From an uncultured Pseudomonadota bacterium (lineage in GTDB: Bacteria; Pseudomonadota; Gammaproteobacteria; Burkholderiales; Thiobacillaceae): DNA of 48,103 nucleotides. The DNA lies in NCBI GenBank assembly GCA_903835655.1, contig CAILNT010000012.1, forward strand, positions 1 to 48,103, in the 5' to 3' direction. Shown here one piece after another: positions 17,849 to 25,019 of the stretch; position 1 is the stretch's first letter, and each line of letters begins with the position of its first letter. The notes below the pieces were generated by a model. That model made no database searches. It was not told the DNA's origin and worked only from the letters and a program-made list of their open reading frames with translations. The translations under genes were made by a program, and so were the position numbers.

Positions 17849-18110
17849 TCAGCGGCGCGTGTCCAGTCCCGCCCGTTTATAGACGCGCTTAACGAATAAC
17901 TCGGGCTTTTCCGATTGCCATTTCTTCAGAGCCTGGATGGGTGCCTGGTGGTTCAAAGCGCGTTGAGGGATGTGGTGGTTGTAGAGTCGATGGCGACGAA
18001 TAGATACCGCCGCTGGGTTTCATCGGACATTTGCGGCAGGTATTTGATGTCGATATGCAGGAAGCCCGGTTCGTAGTCCTTGAATGTCTTCTTCGGCGCC
18101 GCCACACTCC
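17849..18110 (-). pseudogene. Remnant of an IS481-type transposase
   Basis: On the minus strand a fragment KKTFKDYEPGFLHIDIKYLP continuing to RRYLFVAIDS is the beginning of an rve-type DDE integrase domain. In another frame downstream, LYNHHIPQRALNHQAPIQAL and KKWQSEKPELFVKRVY followed by a stop at 17849 is the extreme C-terminus of the same family. The central part of the catalytic domain is deleted and the two ends are out of frame, so the element is dead. The upstream border of the remnant is uncertain. Confidence 0.75.
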
Positions 18111-18367
18111 TCGCGCACAGGTCGCCGGTGCGGATCCTTCGAGTACTGCGCCGGGCTCTGCGCGAAGGCAGTGTGCCTGAGTAGGAGATCGCCGCACTTT
18201 CTGAAAACGACGATGGGACGCCAAACGAGGCCGGTGAAGCGCTATTGCGGCTGGTCCTCGGGGACATGGGTGGCCGAGACCGACGAACGGCTCGAGCATG
18301 CTGATTCAGGGGGCGGATGGGGGAAACGGGAGACCGATGATGATGAGGTGTCCGAAGCACTGGCCTA

Positions 18368-18483
18368 TCACCCATCGAGGCAGCCAGCGCGGTGGCCGTG
18401 ATCGGGCCGATTCCGGGAATGGTTTGCAGTCGTCGCGCGGTCTCATCGTCTTTGGCTGCGGCCTGTATCTCGCCATCGAGTTT
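18368..18483 (-). pseudogene. Remnant of an IS110-type transposase
   Basis: About 39 codons on the minus strand read KLDGEIQAAAKDDETARRL then QTIPGIGPITATALAASMGD, the helix-hairpin-helix region that starts the C-terminal (transposase_20) domain of IS110/IS1111 elements. The frame loses family similarity on both sides. The fragment abuts the dispersed repeat at 18484. It is unrelated to the IS481-type remnant next to it. Confidence 0.7.
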
Positions 18484-18535
18484 GGCATTCGGCGGATAAC
18501 GCCGGCCACACCGGTTCATCTGCCCTACGCAGGCT
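18484..18535. repeat. Half copy of the dispersed palindromic element
   Basis: ATTCGGCGGATAACGCCGGC is shared with the right half of the element at 2315-2407 (positions 2361-2380), and the copies converge again at CCCTACGC. The left half is missing and replaced by the IS110 remnant. This copy is shorter in the middle (CCACACCGGTTCATCTG). Confidence 0.75.
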
Positions 18536-18843
18536 GGCAACCGTGTCCGTATCGACGCGGCAATTTCCCCGCCGTTTGTGTGCCCGCAACGCTAGAATCG
18601 AGAGGGTTGAGACAGTTGACCGCTCGTTTACCCACGTGAGGCCCCATGAACATTGAGGTTTTCGCCTTCGATCACGCTCACCCTTTGGGTGAACCCGCTA
18701 CGCATCCGATTGCACGTCTGGCGAGCCGTCTGGCAGCGTTGTGCTCGCAAGAGGTACACCGGATTTGTAAGGCGGCACAGCCGCCGACGACTCCGCTCCC
18801 TTGCCAGACGCACACTCGGGCGTGTTCGACCGAGGAATCAAGG
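18536..18843. other. Gene-free stretch before the OmpA-family gene
   Basis: 308 bp. An ATG at 18646 is in frame with the OmpA gene, but the intervening 66 codons lack any secretory signal or family similarity, so I treat them as non-coding. A small hairpin, TCACCC (18678-18683) with GGGTGA (18687-18692), is the only structure seen. A GAGGA ribosome site at 18832-18836 supports the start at 18844. Confidence 0.5.
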
Positions 18844-19692
18844 ATGAAACGCTTGCTATCCAAGCTGTTCCTGCTTTTCCTTGCTGTTGCCGTCCAATAT
18901 GGCTGGGCCGCCAGCGATCCGAGGGATTATCAGAATAGCAAGGATCCCGCCCTGTTCACCCGGATGCCGGGCTTCTACCTCAGCAGCTTCGAGGATGTGG
19001 ACTTCGGCAACTACGCCTTCACCGTCGCCAAGGGCAAGAAACTGAACATCGAAGGGCATTACCTGTATTACGACTACTACCTCAACGACGGCTCCAATCA
19101 GCCCAGCGGCATGCAGATCGCGCGCAACTATTCGAACGCCGCCAAGATGGCCGGCGGCAAGGTCATCTACAGCTTCGAGGATGGTGGCACCCAGTTCGCC
19201 ACCATGAAGTTCACACGGGGCGGCACCGAGACTTGGGCCGAGATCGAAGGGGCCGGTAACGGCATCTACAAGCTGCGTATCGTCGAGAAAAAGGTCATGA
19301 ACCAGGCGGTGGTGGCCGATGCCAACAGCCTGGCTACCGGTATCAAGGATACTGGCAAGGCCGCGGTCTACGGCATCCTGTTCGACAACGACAAGGCGGA
19401 GATCAAGCCGGAATCGCAAGCGGCCATGGACGAGATCGCCAAACTGCTCAAGGGCGACCCCAGCCTCAAGCTGTATGTGGTCGGCCATACCGACAACGCC
19501 GGCGGTTTCGACCACAACATCACCCTGTCCAACGCACGGGCGGCTGCGGTGGTGGCCGCTCTCACCGCCCAGTACAGGATCGCCAGGGCCCGCCTGACCC
19601 CCTTTGGAGACGGACCCACCGCGCCGGTCGCCAGCAATGCGACGGAAGACGGCCGCGCCAGGAACCGCCGGGTGGAACTGGTGGCGCAATGA
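18844..19692 (+). CDS. OmpA-family outer membrane/periplasmic protein
   Basis: 282 residues: a signal peptide (LLSKLFLLFLAVAVQYGWAA), a novel N-terminal domain of about 140 residues rich in Tyr and Asp (GHYLYYDYYLNDGSNQPSGM), and a C-terminal OmpA peptidoglycan-binding domain. The OmpA part is typical: YGILFDNDKAEIKPES, VVGHTDNAGGFDHNITLS, NARAAAVVAAL, GDGPTAPVASNATEDGRARNRRVE. The last region contains the Asp and Arg that bind diaminopimelate. There is no eight-strand OmpA barrel; the protein is likely periplasmic and anchored to the wall. It is followed 22 bp later by a small secreted helical protein, likely co-transcribed. Confidence 0.9.
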   Translation: MKRLLSKLFLLFLAVAVQYGWAASDPRDYQNSKDPALFTRMPGFYLSSFEDVDFGNYAFTVAKGKKLNIEGHYLYYDYYLNDGSNQPSGMQIARNYSNAAKMAGGKVIYSFEDGGTQFATMKFTRGGTETWAEIEGAGNGIYKLRIVEKKVMNQAVVADANSLATGIKDTGKAAVYGILFDNDKAEIKPESQAAMDEIAKLLKGDPSLKLYVVGHTDNAGGFDHNITLSNARAAAVVAALTAQYRIARARLTPFGDGPTAPVASNATEDGRARNRRVELVAQ

Positions 19693-19714
19693 AACCCTGA
19701 GTAAAGGACAACCC

Positions 19715-19987
19715 ATGAAAACGCTGATCACCGCCTGTTTCCTCGCCACCGTGCTCATCGGTAGTGATGTCGCTCTGAGTAAAACCCCGGTACAGAACGC
19801 GAGCGCCAAGAAATATCCCAACCTTGCCGCGGCGCAAAAGCTGGTGGCAGAGGCCTACGAGAAGCTTGCCGCCGCGCAGAAGGCGAACGAGTACGACCCG
19901 GAAGGCCACGCCATGAAAGCCAAAGAGGCTCTGGAACAGGCGAGCAACGAGCTCAAACTGGCAGCCGAAACGGCCAACACCAAGTAA
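19715..19987 (+). CDS. Small secreted Ala/Lys-rich helical protein
   Basis: 90 residues. A signal peptide (MKTLITACFLATVLIGSDVA) is followed by an amphipathic, coiled-coil-like mature part (AAAQKLVAEAYEKLAAAQKA, AKEALEQASNELKLAAETAN), similar in style to DUF4398-type or Lpp-like periplasmic helical proteins. The signal-region cysteine at position 8 is not followed by a convincing lipobox. It lies directly behind the OmpA-family gene, which suggests a shared cell-wall role. This is inference; I do not recognise the specific family. Confidence 0.7.
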   Translation: MKTLITACFLATVLIGSDVALSKTPVQNASAKKYPNLAAAQKLVAEAYEKLAAAQKANEYDPEGHAMKAKEALEQASNELKLAAETANTK

Positions 19988-20112
19988 CCGCCATGGCCGA
20001 TCGGCCGCCCCGTAACATGGAAGACCGGCCATGTCGGTTCCCTCATTGATGGAACTACCTGCCAACCGACTAGGCCGCCAGAATACGTCGGCCAAGTCAC
20101 TGGCTGCCCCAG

Positions 20113-20138
20113 CCCCTCTCCCGTATGCGGGCGAGGGG
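20113..20138. repeat. Small intergenic palindrome (CCCCTC...GAGGGG)
   Basis: CCCCTC-T-CCCG-TATG-CGGG-C-GAGGGG forms an 11-position imperfect hairpin in the 245-bp gap between the convergent small secreted protein and glycosyltransferase genes. It belongs to the same C-rich/G-rich style of repeat as the insertion in the ybbP-like gene. No T-run follows, so it is not a clear terminator. Confidence 0.6.
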
Positions 20139-20232
20139 AGCGTCGTGAGCCGCTGTGCGACTTTCATCGTAACGCAGCCGTATCAGCCCGACCCTGTAGC
20201 GCACGCGCCAGCCAGCGCCTATTTTCGGCAGA

Positions 20233-21582
20233 TCACTTTGCCATCCCTGCTTCGAGCCTCTCCAGGTTGTTGGCTGCGCGGGTGAATTCCGGCTGTAGGG
20301 CCAGCGCCCGCAGGTAAGCCTGCCGCGCTTCTTCTTTGTGCCCAGCCAGTTGATAGACGTAACCCAGGTTGTTGAACACCCGTGCCTTGTCCGGTGATTT
20401 CTGCGCCGTGTCCTGCCACAGAGCGATCTCGCTGGCGTAGAGACGGTTGCGCCCGTGGGTCAGGACGCCCAGTGCGCAAGCAATTAGCAGTACTACCGCC
20501 CAGGCGCGGGGCCGCGACAAGCGCAACCGCAATTCCACCGCGAGCATCAGGAACAGGCCCCAGTCGGCCCAGTAGAGTTGCCGCTCGTTGGCCACGTCGG
20601 CGCGCGGGAAAAAGGTGTTGGCCAGCACCAAGTGCAGCAGCGCCCACAGTACCCCGAGACTGATCCAGGGCCGCTTGACGCGGGCACGCCAGGCGACGAT
20701 CAGGGCCAATGCCAGCCAGGCCAGTTGTGGCAGGACTGCGCTCAAGTCGGTCAATACCGGCCAGTCCGGATCGAAGTCGAGGGATACCGGCCAGGCCAGT
20801 TTGCCCAGCAGGGCAACACCGCTGTAGAGCTGGGTGGGCACGCTGGTGTGCAGGTCGCGCAGGTGCGTGCTGTTCCACAGCAGCGACCAGTAGCCGGGAT
20901 GCAGCAGCAACGCCAGAGTCGCCAGCCCGCACAGCATCCAGTAGGGCCATTGCCGCCGCAGGACTAGTGAGGCCGGGACACGACCGCTCCAGTCCCAGGC
21001 CAGTAGCGCCAGGGGCAGCAACAGGGCATTTTCCTTGGTCAGCAGCGCCAGCAGGAACAGGGCCAGGGTCGCCGCCCTTGCGCCGCGGGCGTAGGCCCAC
21101 ATGGCAGCCAGGTAGAACAGGGTCATTAGCGCGGTGGAGCGTCCGCACAGGTAGGTGACGGCTTCGCTGTGCAGCGGATGGACGGCGAACAGCAATGCGG
21201 CCCAGAGGGCGGCCGGGCGCCAGTCGACGCTGGGGTCATGGCGGCGCAGGAAGTCGGCAGACAGGGCATGGACCATGGCGATGCTGCCGAGGTGCGCCAG
21301 CAGGTTGAAGGCATGGAAGGCAAAGGTCGCGCCACCGCCGGAGAGCCAACTGAAGGTGTAACTCAGGTTGAGCAGCGGGCGCAGGCCGCCGTGGCTGGCG
21401 GCGGACCACCAGGCAGCGCAGGAATGGACCCGGGAGGTTTCGACGATGACACCGTAGTCGTCGTACTGGAACCCCCCATGGAAGCTGTTGGCATAGGCCA
21501 GGAGGCCTGCCACCAGAGGCAGCCAAGGGATGCTAGGGGAACTGGCGTTCGAAGAAAGCACGTTCCAGGACATCCGGCGCAT
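20233..21582 (-). CDS. TMTC-like (O-mannosyltransferase-type) membrane protein with TPR tail
   Basis: 449 residues. Eleven or so hydrophobic helices follow a short N-terminal loop carrying FQYDDYGVI, the acidic pair expected in the first lumenal loop of GT-C fold glycosyltransferases. The RPLLNLSYTFSW and FAVHPLHSEAVTYLCGRS blocks match the bacterial and eukaryotic TMTC/DUF1736 relatives. The C-terminus carries roughly two TPR units (ARVFNNLGYVYQLAGHKEEA, YLRALALQPEFTRAANNLE). It probably transfers a sugar from a polyprenyl donor to a periplasmic acceptor; neither is known. Start at the ATG 21580-21582, with an alternative nine bases inside. It sits 21 bp downstream of the DUF3617 gene on the same strand. 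Confidence 0.8.
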   Translation of the reverse strand: MRRMSWNVLSSNASSPSIPWLPLVAGLLAYANSFHGGFQYDDYGVIVETSRVHSCAAWWSAASHGGLRPLLNLSYTFSWLSGGGATFAFHAFNLLAHLGSIAMVHALSADFLRRHDPSVDWRPAALWAALLFAVHPLHSEAVTYLCGRSTALMTLFYLAAMWAYARGARAATLALFLLALLTKENALLLPLALLAWDWSGRVPASLVLRRQWPYWMLCGLATLALLLHPGYWSLLWNSTHLRDLHTSVPTQLYSGVALLGKLAWPVSLDFDPDWPVLTDLSAVLPQLAWLALALIVAWRARVKRPWISLGVLWALLHLVLANTFFPRADVANERQLYWADWGLFLMLAVELRLRLSRPRAWAVVLLIACALGVLTHGRNRLYASEIALWQDTAQKSPDKARVFNNLGYVYQLAGHKEEARQAYLRALALQPEFTRAANNLERLEAGMAK

Positions 21583-21603
21583 GCCACGAGCCTCATGGAA
21601 CGC

Positions 21604-22686
21604 TCAGAAGCCGAACATGCCCTTGAGTTTTTTCACCGCATCCATCGCCTGGGCGGCCGGGTTGTCGCTACCCCTGCCGGCGTCCTGGGCCGGCGCCGCT
21701 TTGCGGTTGTCGTTCGACATGCTGGAGTAGGAACGGCCGCTGGGAATCGGGCCGCTGCCGACATCGTCGCTATCGCCCGGGCTGCCGCCATTTGCGCCCT
21801 TGCTGCGCAGAGCCAGGCACATGGGCCCATTGGGCTTGCTGTAGTCGGGCGAGCGGGCCATGCCGAACTCGGCGCAGGACTGGTCGCTCAAAGCCTGGGC
21901 CTCGGCCGGGCAATAGCCGCCGACGAAGCGCCAGGCTTTTTCCGCCACGGCCTGCTTGCACAGCTTGGGTAGCGACTTGTCGAGATCGATCTTGCAGTCC
22001 GCCAGCACCCAGCCCCACTTCATCAGCTTCGCCTCCGGCGCCCCGCGCTTGTTGACATAAGTGGCATAGCCCTTGTAGCTGTCGGCGTAGGCGCGCGCCT
22101 GCTTGCACAATTGCGGCTGATAGCTGGCGCACAACTGGTCGCCGTGGAACAGCATGGAGCCGGCCTCGCCATAACCACCGGATTCCACCTCGCGGTTCAT
22201 GCTGCTTTCACAGGTCTGCCTGGTGGTATCGCTGACGCGCTGCTTGATATCCGTCGCGACCTTATTCATCTTTTGGCGCTGCTCCGCGGCATCGCAGGTG
22301 CCCACCAGCTTGCCGCTGATATTCTGGGTCATGTCCATTTCGTGGGTATGCATGTTGAACACGCCTTTCATGGCGGTGGCCGTCTTGGTGATTTCACCGC
22401 TGCCGGTCATGGCCTCCTTGCCGGTGCATTCCATCTTCCAGGACACCGTGTTGCCGGAAATCTTGTAGTCGCTGAGCTTGCAATTCTTGTTCTTGTCCTT
22501 GTCCTCTGGCTTGTATTGGCCGCCCTTGGGAATGCAGGACTTGATGGTGGGACTGGGCATGGTCATGCCGCCCATGTCCATGGCGAAGGTCATATCCCAG
22601 AGTTCGTCGCTGCCGGCCGACCAGGCGGGCACGGTTACGAGGAGAAGCGGGGAAACGGCTGCTAACAATTTCACGAGCTTGAGCAT
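21604..22686 (-). CDS. DUF3617 domain-containing exported protein
   Basis: 360 residues from the ATG at 22684-22686, followed by a signal peptide (LLAAVSPLLLVTVPAWSAG). The DUF3617 region spans about 25-135: WDMTFAMDMGGMTMPSPTIKS, CKLSDYKISGNTVSWKMEC, TGSGEITKTATAMKGVFNMH. A second, Cys-rich region of unknown type follows (CESSMNR, LCASYQPQLCKQ, CKIDLDKSLPKLCKQ, GGYCPAEAQALSDQSCAEF), probably with several disulfides, then a Ser/Gly/Pro low-complexity tail. The function of the family is unknown. The frame is open further upstream but that part lacks signal-sequence character. Probably transcribed with the TMTC-like gene. Confidence 0.82.
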   Translation of the reverse strand: MLKLVKLLAAVSPLLLVTVPAWSAGSDELWDMTFAMDMGGMTMPSPTIKSCIPKGGQYKPEDKDKNKNCKLSDYKISGNTVSWKMECTGKEAMTGSGEITKTATAMKGVFNMHTHEMDMTQNISGKLVGTCDAAEQRQKMNKVATDIKQRVSDTTRQTCESSMNREVESGGYGEAGSMLFHGDQLCASYQPQLCKQARAYADSYKGYATYVNKRGAPEAKLMKWGWVLADCKIDLDKSLPKLCKQAVAEKAWRFVGGYCPAEAQALSDQSCAEFGMARSPDYSKPNGPMCLALRSKGANGGSPGDSDDVGSGPIPSGRSYSSMSNDNRKAAPAQDAGRGSDNPAAQAMDAVKKLKGMFGF

Positions 22687-22972
22687 GGTTGGATACCCTT
22701 TGTAAGGAGGCATTGAAAAATGTCGCGGGGCCTGGACGGTCACGTGACCAGCGCGTCGCAAGCCAGTGCGATGGTATTCATGTTGGCAGCGGCTGCACCA
22801 TTCCAGCTGAGCCCCACAGACCGATCTGGCCCGCCACTTCGCCGCAATTGCGAAGTGGCAACAGCTCATTGTAGGCGCCGTTCACCCTAGGGAGTGGCAT
22901 GTGGTGCGAGCCAAGTGCGGCAATTGCGACAACAGCAAGGAGCCCCCCTTTACTCGCGGGTACCTGGACAAT
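22687..22972. other. Gene-free stretch upstream of the DUF3617 gene
   Basis: 286 bp between the DUF3617 start and the cold-shock terminator. I see no coding sequence or RNA gene. A GAAGTGGC-rich segment contains a short inverted repeat, GCCACTTCGC (22842-22851) with GCGAAGTGGC nearby (22851-22861), of unknown meaning. Confidence 0.35.
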
Positions 22973-23001
22973 AAAAAAAGCCGGGCAAGCCCGGCTTTTT
23001 T
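22973..23001. terminator. Rho-independent terminator of the cold-shock gene
   Basis: AAAAAAAGCCGGG-CAAG-CCCGGCTTTTTT type hairpin: A-run, GCCGGGC/GCCCGGC stem, T-run. It lies 20 bp past the csp stop on the minus strand and is symmetrical, so it would work in both directions. Confidence 0.9.
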
Positions 23002-23020
23002 CAACCCTTGCGGGCCGTGA

Positions 23021-23224
23021 TCAAGCGTTCTGGATGTTGGACGCTTGCTTGCCCTTGGGGCCTTGGGTGATTTCGAAGCTCACGCGCTGACCGTCTTTCA
23101 GGGTCTTGAAGCCACCCATCTGGATCGCGGAGAAGTGAGCGAACAGGTCTTCACCGCCGCCATCAGGAGTGATAAAGCCAAAACCCTTGGTTTCGTTGAA
23201 CCATTTCACGGTACCAGTCGACAT
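23021..23224 (-). CDS. CspA-family cold-shock protein
   Basis: 67 residues, a single cold-shock domain. RNP1 is KGFGFI and RNP2 is DLFAHFSAI; the N-terminus [15 protein letters not shown] and C-terminus [12 protein letters not shown] are typical. It binds single-stranded nucleic acid and melts RNA structure. A leader of roughly 110 nt precedes it if the promoter at 23341-23369 is used, a usual sign of post-transcriptional control in csp genes. Confidence 0.96.
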   Translation of the reverse strand: MSTGTVKWFNETKGFGFITPDGGGEDLFAHFSAIQMGGFKTLKDGQRVSFEITQGPKGKQASNIQNA

Positions 23225-23340
23225 TTGTTGCAGTCCTTAAAGAGATAGAAGGGGAAACCCCCAGGTACATGTTCAATTACAAGGCTGCATCAGGTTTTAC
23301 ACCGGTACTGTCAACCACTTGAAATCAAACATCTGGGCGC

Positions 23341-23369
23341 GTTGTACGCGGATGTGGGGTTTTGGTCAA
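23341..23369 (-). promoter_or_regulatory. Candidate promoter of the cold-shock gene
   Basis: Read on the minus strand: TTGACC (-35, 23364-23369), 17-bp spacer, TACAAC (-10, 23341-23346). This gives a 5' leader of about 110 nt to the csp ATG. A second TTGACA-like box lies at 23309-23314 but has no good -10 partner. Confidence 0.5.
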
Positions 23370-23451
23370 CATTATTTTTCCGGAAGGTCGGCGGTGAGGT
23401 GGTCGCCATGGCTCTGTGGCAGCGGTTTGCGGCGGTTTTTGGCAGTGCCGG

Positions 23452-24537
23452 CTAAGCCTGAATGAGACCGCCACCCAGGCAGACGTCCGCTTCGTACAAC
23501 ACCACGGACTGCCCAGGTGTGACGGCCCATTGCGGCTGCAAAAATTGCAGCACCAGGGTGTCGGGGGTAATCGCCTCCACCACGCAGGCGGCGTCGTCCT
23601 GGCGGTAACGGGTCTTGGCGCCGTAACGGCCCCCCACGCGGGGCGGTGGGCCGATCCAGGAGAGGTCTTCGGCGCGCACGGTGGTGGAGAGCAGCCGTGG
23701 GTGGTCGTGGCCGCGTACCACGATCAATTCATTGGTTTCCAGATTCTTGCCGGCGGCGAACCAGGGCTCTCCATCGGGTTCGTCACCCGCGGCACCCTTC
23801 ACTCCGCCTATCCCCAGTCCACGGCGCTGGCCGATGGTGTGGTACATGAGGCCCTGGTGCCTGCCCATGATTCGCCCCTCCGGGGTCACCATGTCGCCCG
23901 GCTGGGTAGGCAGGTAGCGTTGCAGGAACGCACGGAAGGGGCGCTCGCCAATGAAACAGATGCCGGTGCTGTCTTTCTTTTCCGCCACAGGCAGCCGTGC
24001 CTGGCGGGCAATCTCGCGCACGTGCGGTTTGGTGAGTCCACCCAGGGGGAAGAGGGCGGGGGCGATCTGCGCTTGCGACAGGCGGTAGAGGAAATAACTC
24101 TGGTCTTTGTTCGCGTCCGCGGCTTTTTCCAGGCGGCGTTGCGGCATCTCGCCCACCAGACGGGCGTAGTGGCCGGTGGCGATGTGTTCGGCACCCAGGG
24201 AAATCGCGTGGTCGAGGAAGGCCTTGAACTTGATCTCGGCGTTGCACAGTACGTCCGGGTTGGGCGTGCGCCCGCGCCGGTATTCCGCGAGGAAATAGGC
24301 GAACACCCGTTCCTGGTATTCGCGGCTGAAGTTGACCAGCTCGACCTCGATGTCCAGTGTTTCCGCGATTTCCAGCACGTCTCGGAAGTCCTGGGCGATG
24401 GGGCAATCGTCCTCCAGGTCGTCGGCTTCCCAATTCTTCATGAATACGCCCCGCACTTCGTGTCCCTGTTGCTTCAGGAGCAGGGCCGCGACGGCGGAAT
24501 CGACCCCGCCGGAGAGGCCGACGACGATGCGGCTCAA
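23452..24537 (-). CDS. mnmA: tRNA-specific 2-thiouridylase MnmA
   Basis: 361 residues. The PP-loop [10 protein letters not shown] is at the N-terminus, the catalytic nucleophile Cys98 is in [11 protein letters not shown], and the persulfide Cys194 is in [12 protein letters not shown]. Other hallmarks are [23 protein letters not shown], and [13 protein letters not shown]. The enzyme thiolates U34 of tRNA-Lys, -Glu and -Gln. The start is a TTG (24535-24537) whose TTGA overlaps the stop codon of the upstream Nudix gene, so translation is probably coupled. It is the last gene of a four-gene minus-strand run from 29892. Confidence 0.95.
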   Translation of the reverse strand: MSRIVVGLSGGVDSAVAALLLKQQGHEVRGVFMKNWEADDLEDDCPIAQDFRDVLEIAETLDIEVELVNFSREYQERVFAYFLAEYRRGRTPNPDVLCNAEIKFKAFLDHAISLGAEHIATGHYARLVGEMPQRRLEKAADANKDQSYFLYRLSQAQIAPALFPLGGLTKPHVREIARQARLPVAEKKDSTGICFIGERPFRAFLQRYLPTQPGDMVTPEGRIMGRHQGLMYHTIGQRRGLGIGGVKGAAGDEPDGEPWFAAGKNLETNELIVVRGHDHPRLLSTTVRAEDLSWIGPPPRVGGRYGAKTRYRQDDAACVVEAITPDTLVLQFLQPQWAVTPGQSVVLYEADVCLGGGLIQA

Positions 24538-25019
24538 GGCGCTCTCCTCACCTCGGGCGCGTCGGGATAGTCGCGAATCAGGTCCAGGGGATAGCGCCGC
24601 CCCAACTGGTAGTCGTGGATGCAGTCCAGGATCAGCGGGCTACGGTGGCGGGCGCGCAGCGCCTCGATCTCCCCGGCCGATAGCCAGAGTGCGCGGACGA
24701 TGCCATGGTCGAGCGCGGCACTTGCATCGAACCCGGTCACCCGGCCGGTGAAGGAGAAACGCAGATAGGTGCGCTCGGGTTTTTGCGGGTGGCGCCAGCG
24801 GTAGACGCCCACCAGCGCCTCTGGCTCGAAGTGGTGGGCGGTTTCTTCGAACACCTCGCGGCGCACCGCGTCCAGCAGCGATTCGCCCTCCTCCAGGTGC
24901 CCCGCGGGCTGGTTGAAACGCAGACCGAACTCGGTGTGTTCCTCCACCAGCAGGAACTGGCCGTCCCTCTCGATGATGGCGGCGACGACAACATGGGGTT
25001 TCCAGACGTGTTCACTCAT
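24534..25019 (-). CDS. nudJ: Nudix hydrolase, NudJ type
   Basis: 161 residues from the ATG at 25017-25019. The Nudix box spans residues 40-62 ([20 protein letters not shown]). Surrounding NudJ-like blocks are [20 protein letters not shown] and FNQPAG. NudJ (phosphatase for thiamine and nucleoside pyrophosphates) is often next to mnmA in gamma- and betaproteobacteria, which supports the assignment. Its 5' end overlaps the preceding gene by 8 bp and its 3' end overlaps mnmA by 3-4 bp. Confidence 0.88.
   Translation of the reverse strand: MSEHVWKPHVVVAAIIERDGQFLLVEEHTEFGLRFNQPAGHLEEGESLLDAVRREVFEETAHHFEPEALVGVYRWRHPQKPERTYLRFSFTGRVTGFDASAALDHGIVRALWLSAGEIEALRARHRSPLILDCIHDYQLGRRYPLDLIRDYPDAPEVRRAP

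Noticed and set aside
18646-18843. N-terminal extension of the OmpA-family protein from the ATG at 18646
   Set aside because: It would bury the signal peptide 66 residues inside the protein; a ribosome site directly precedes the ATG at 18844.
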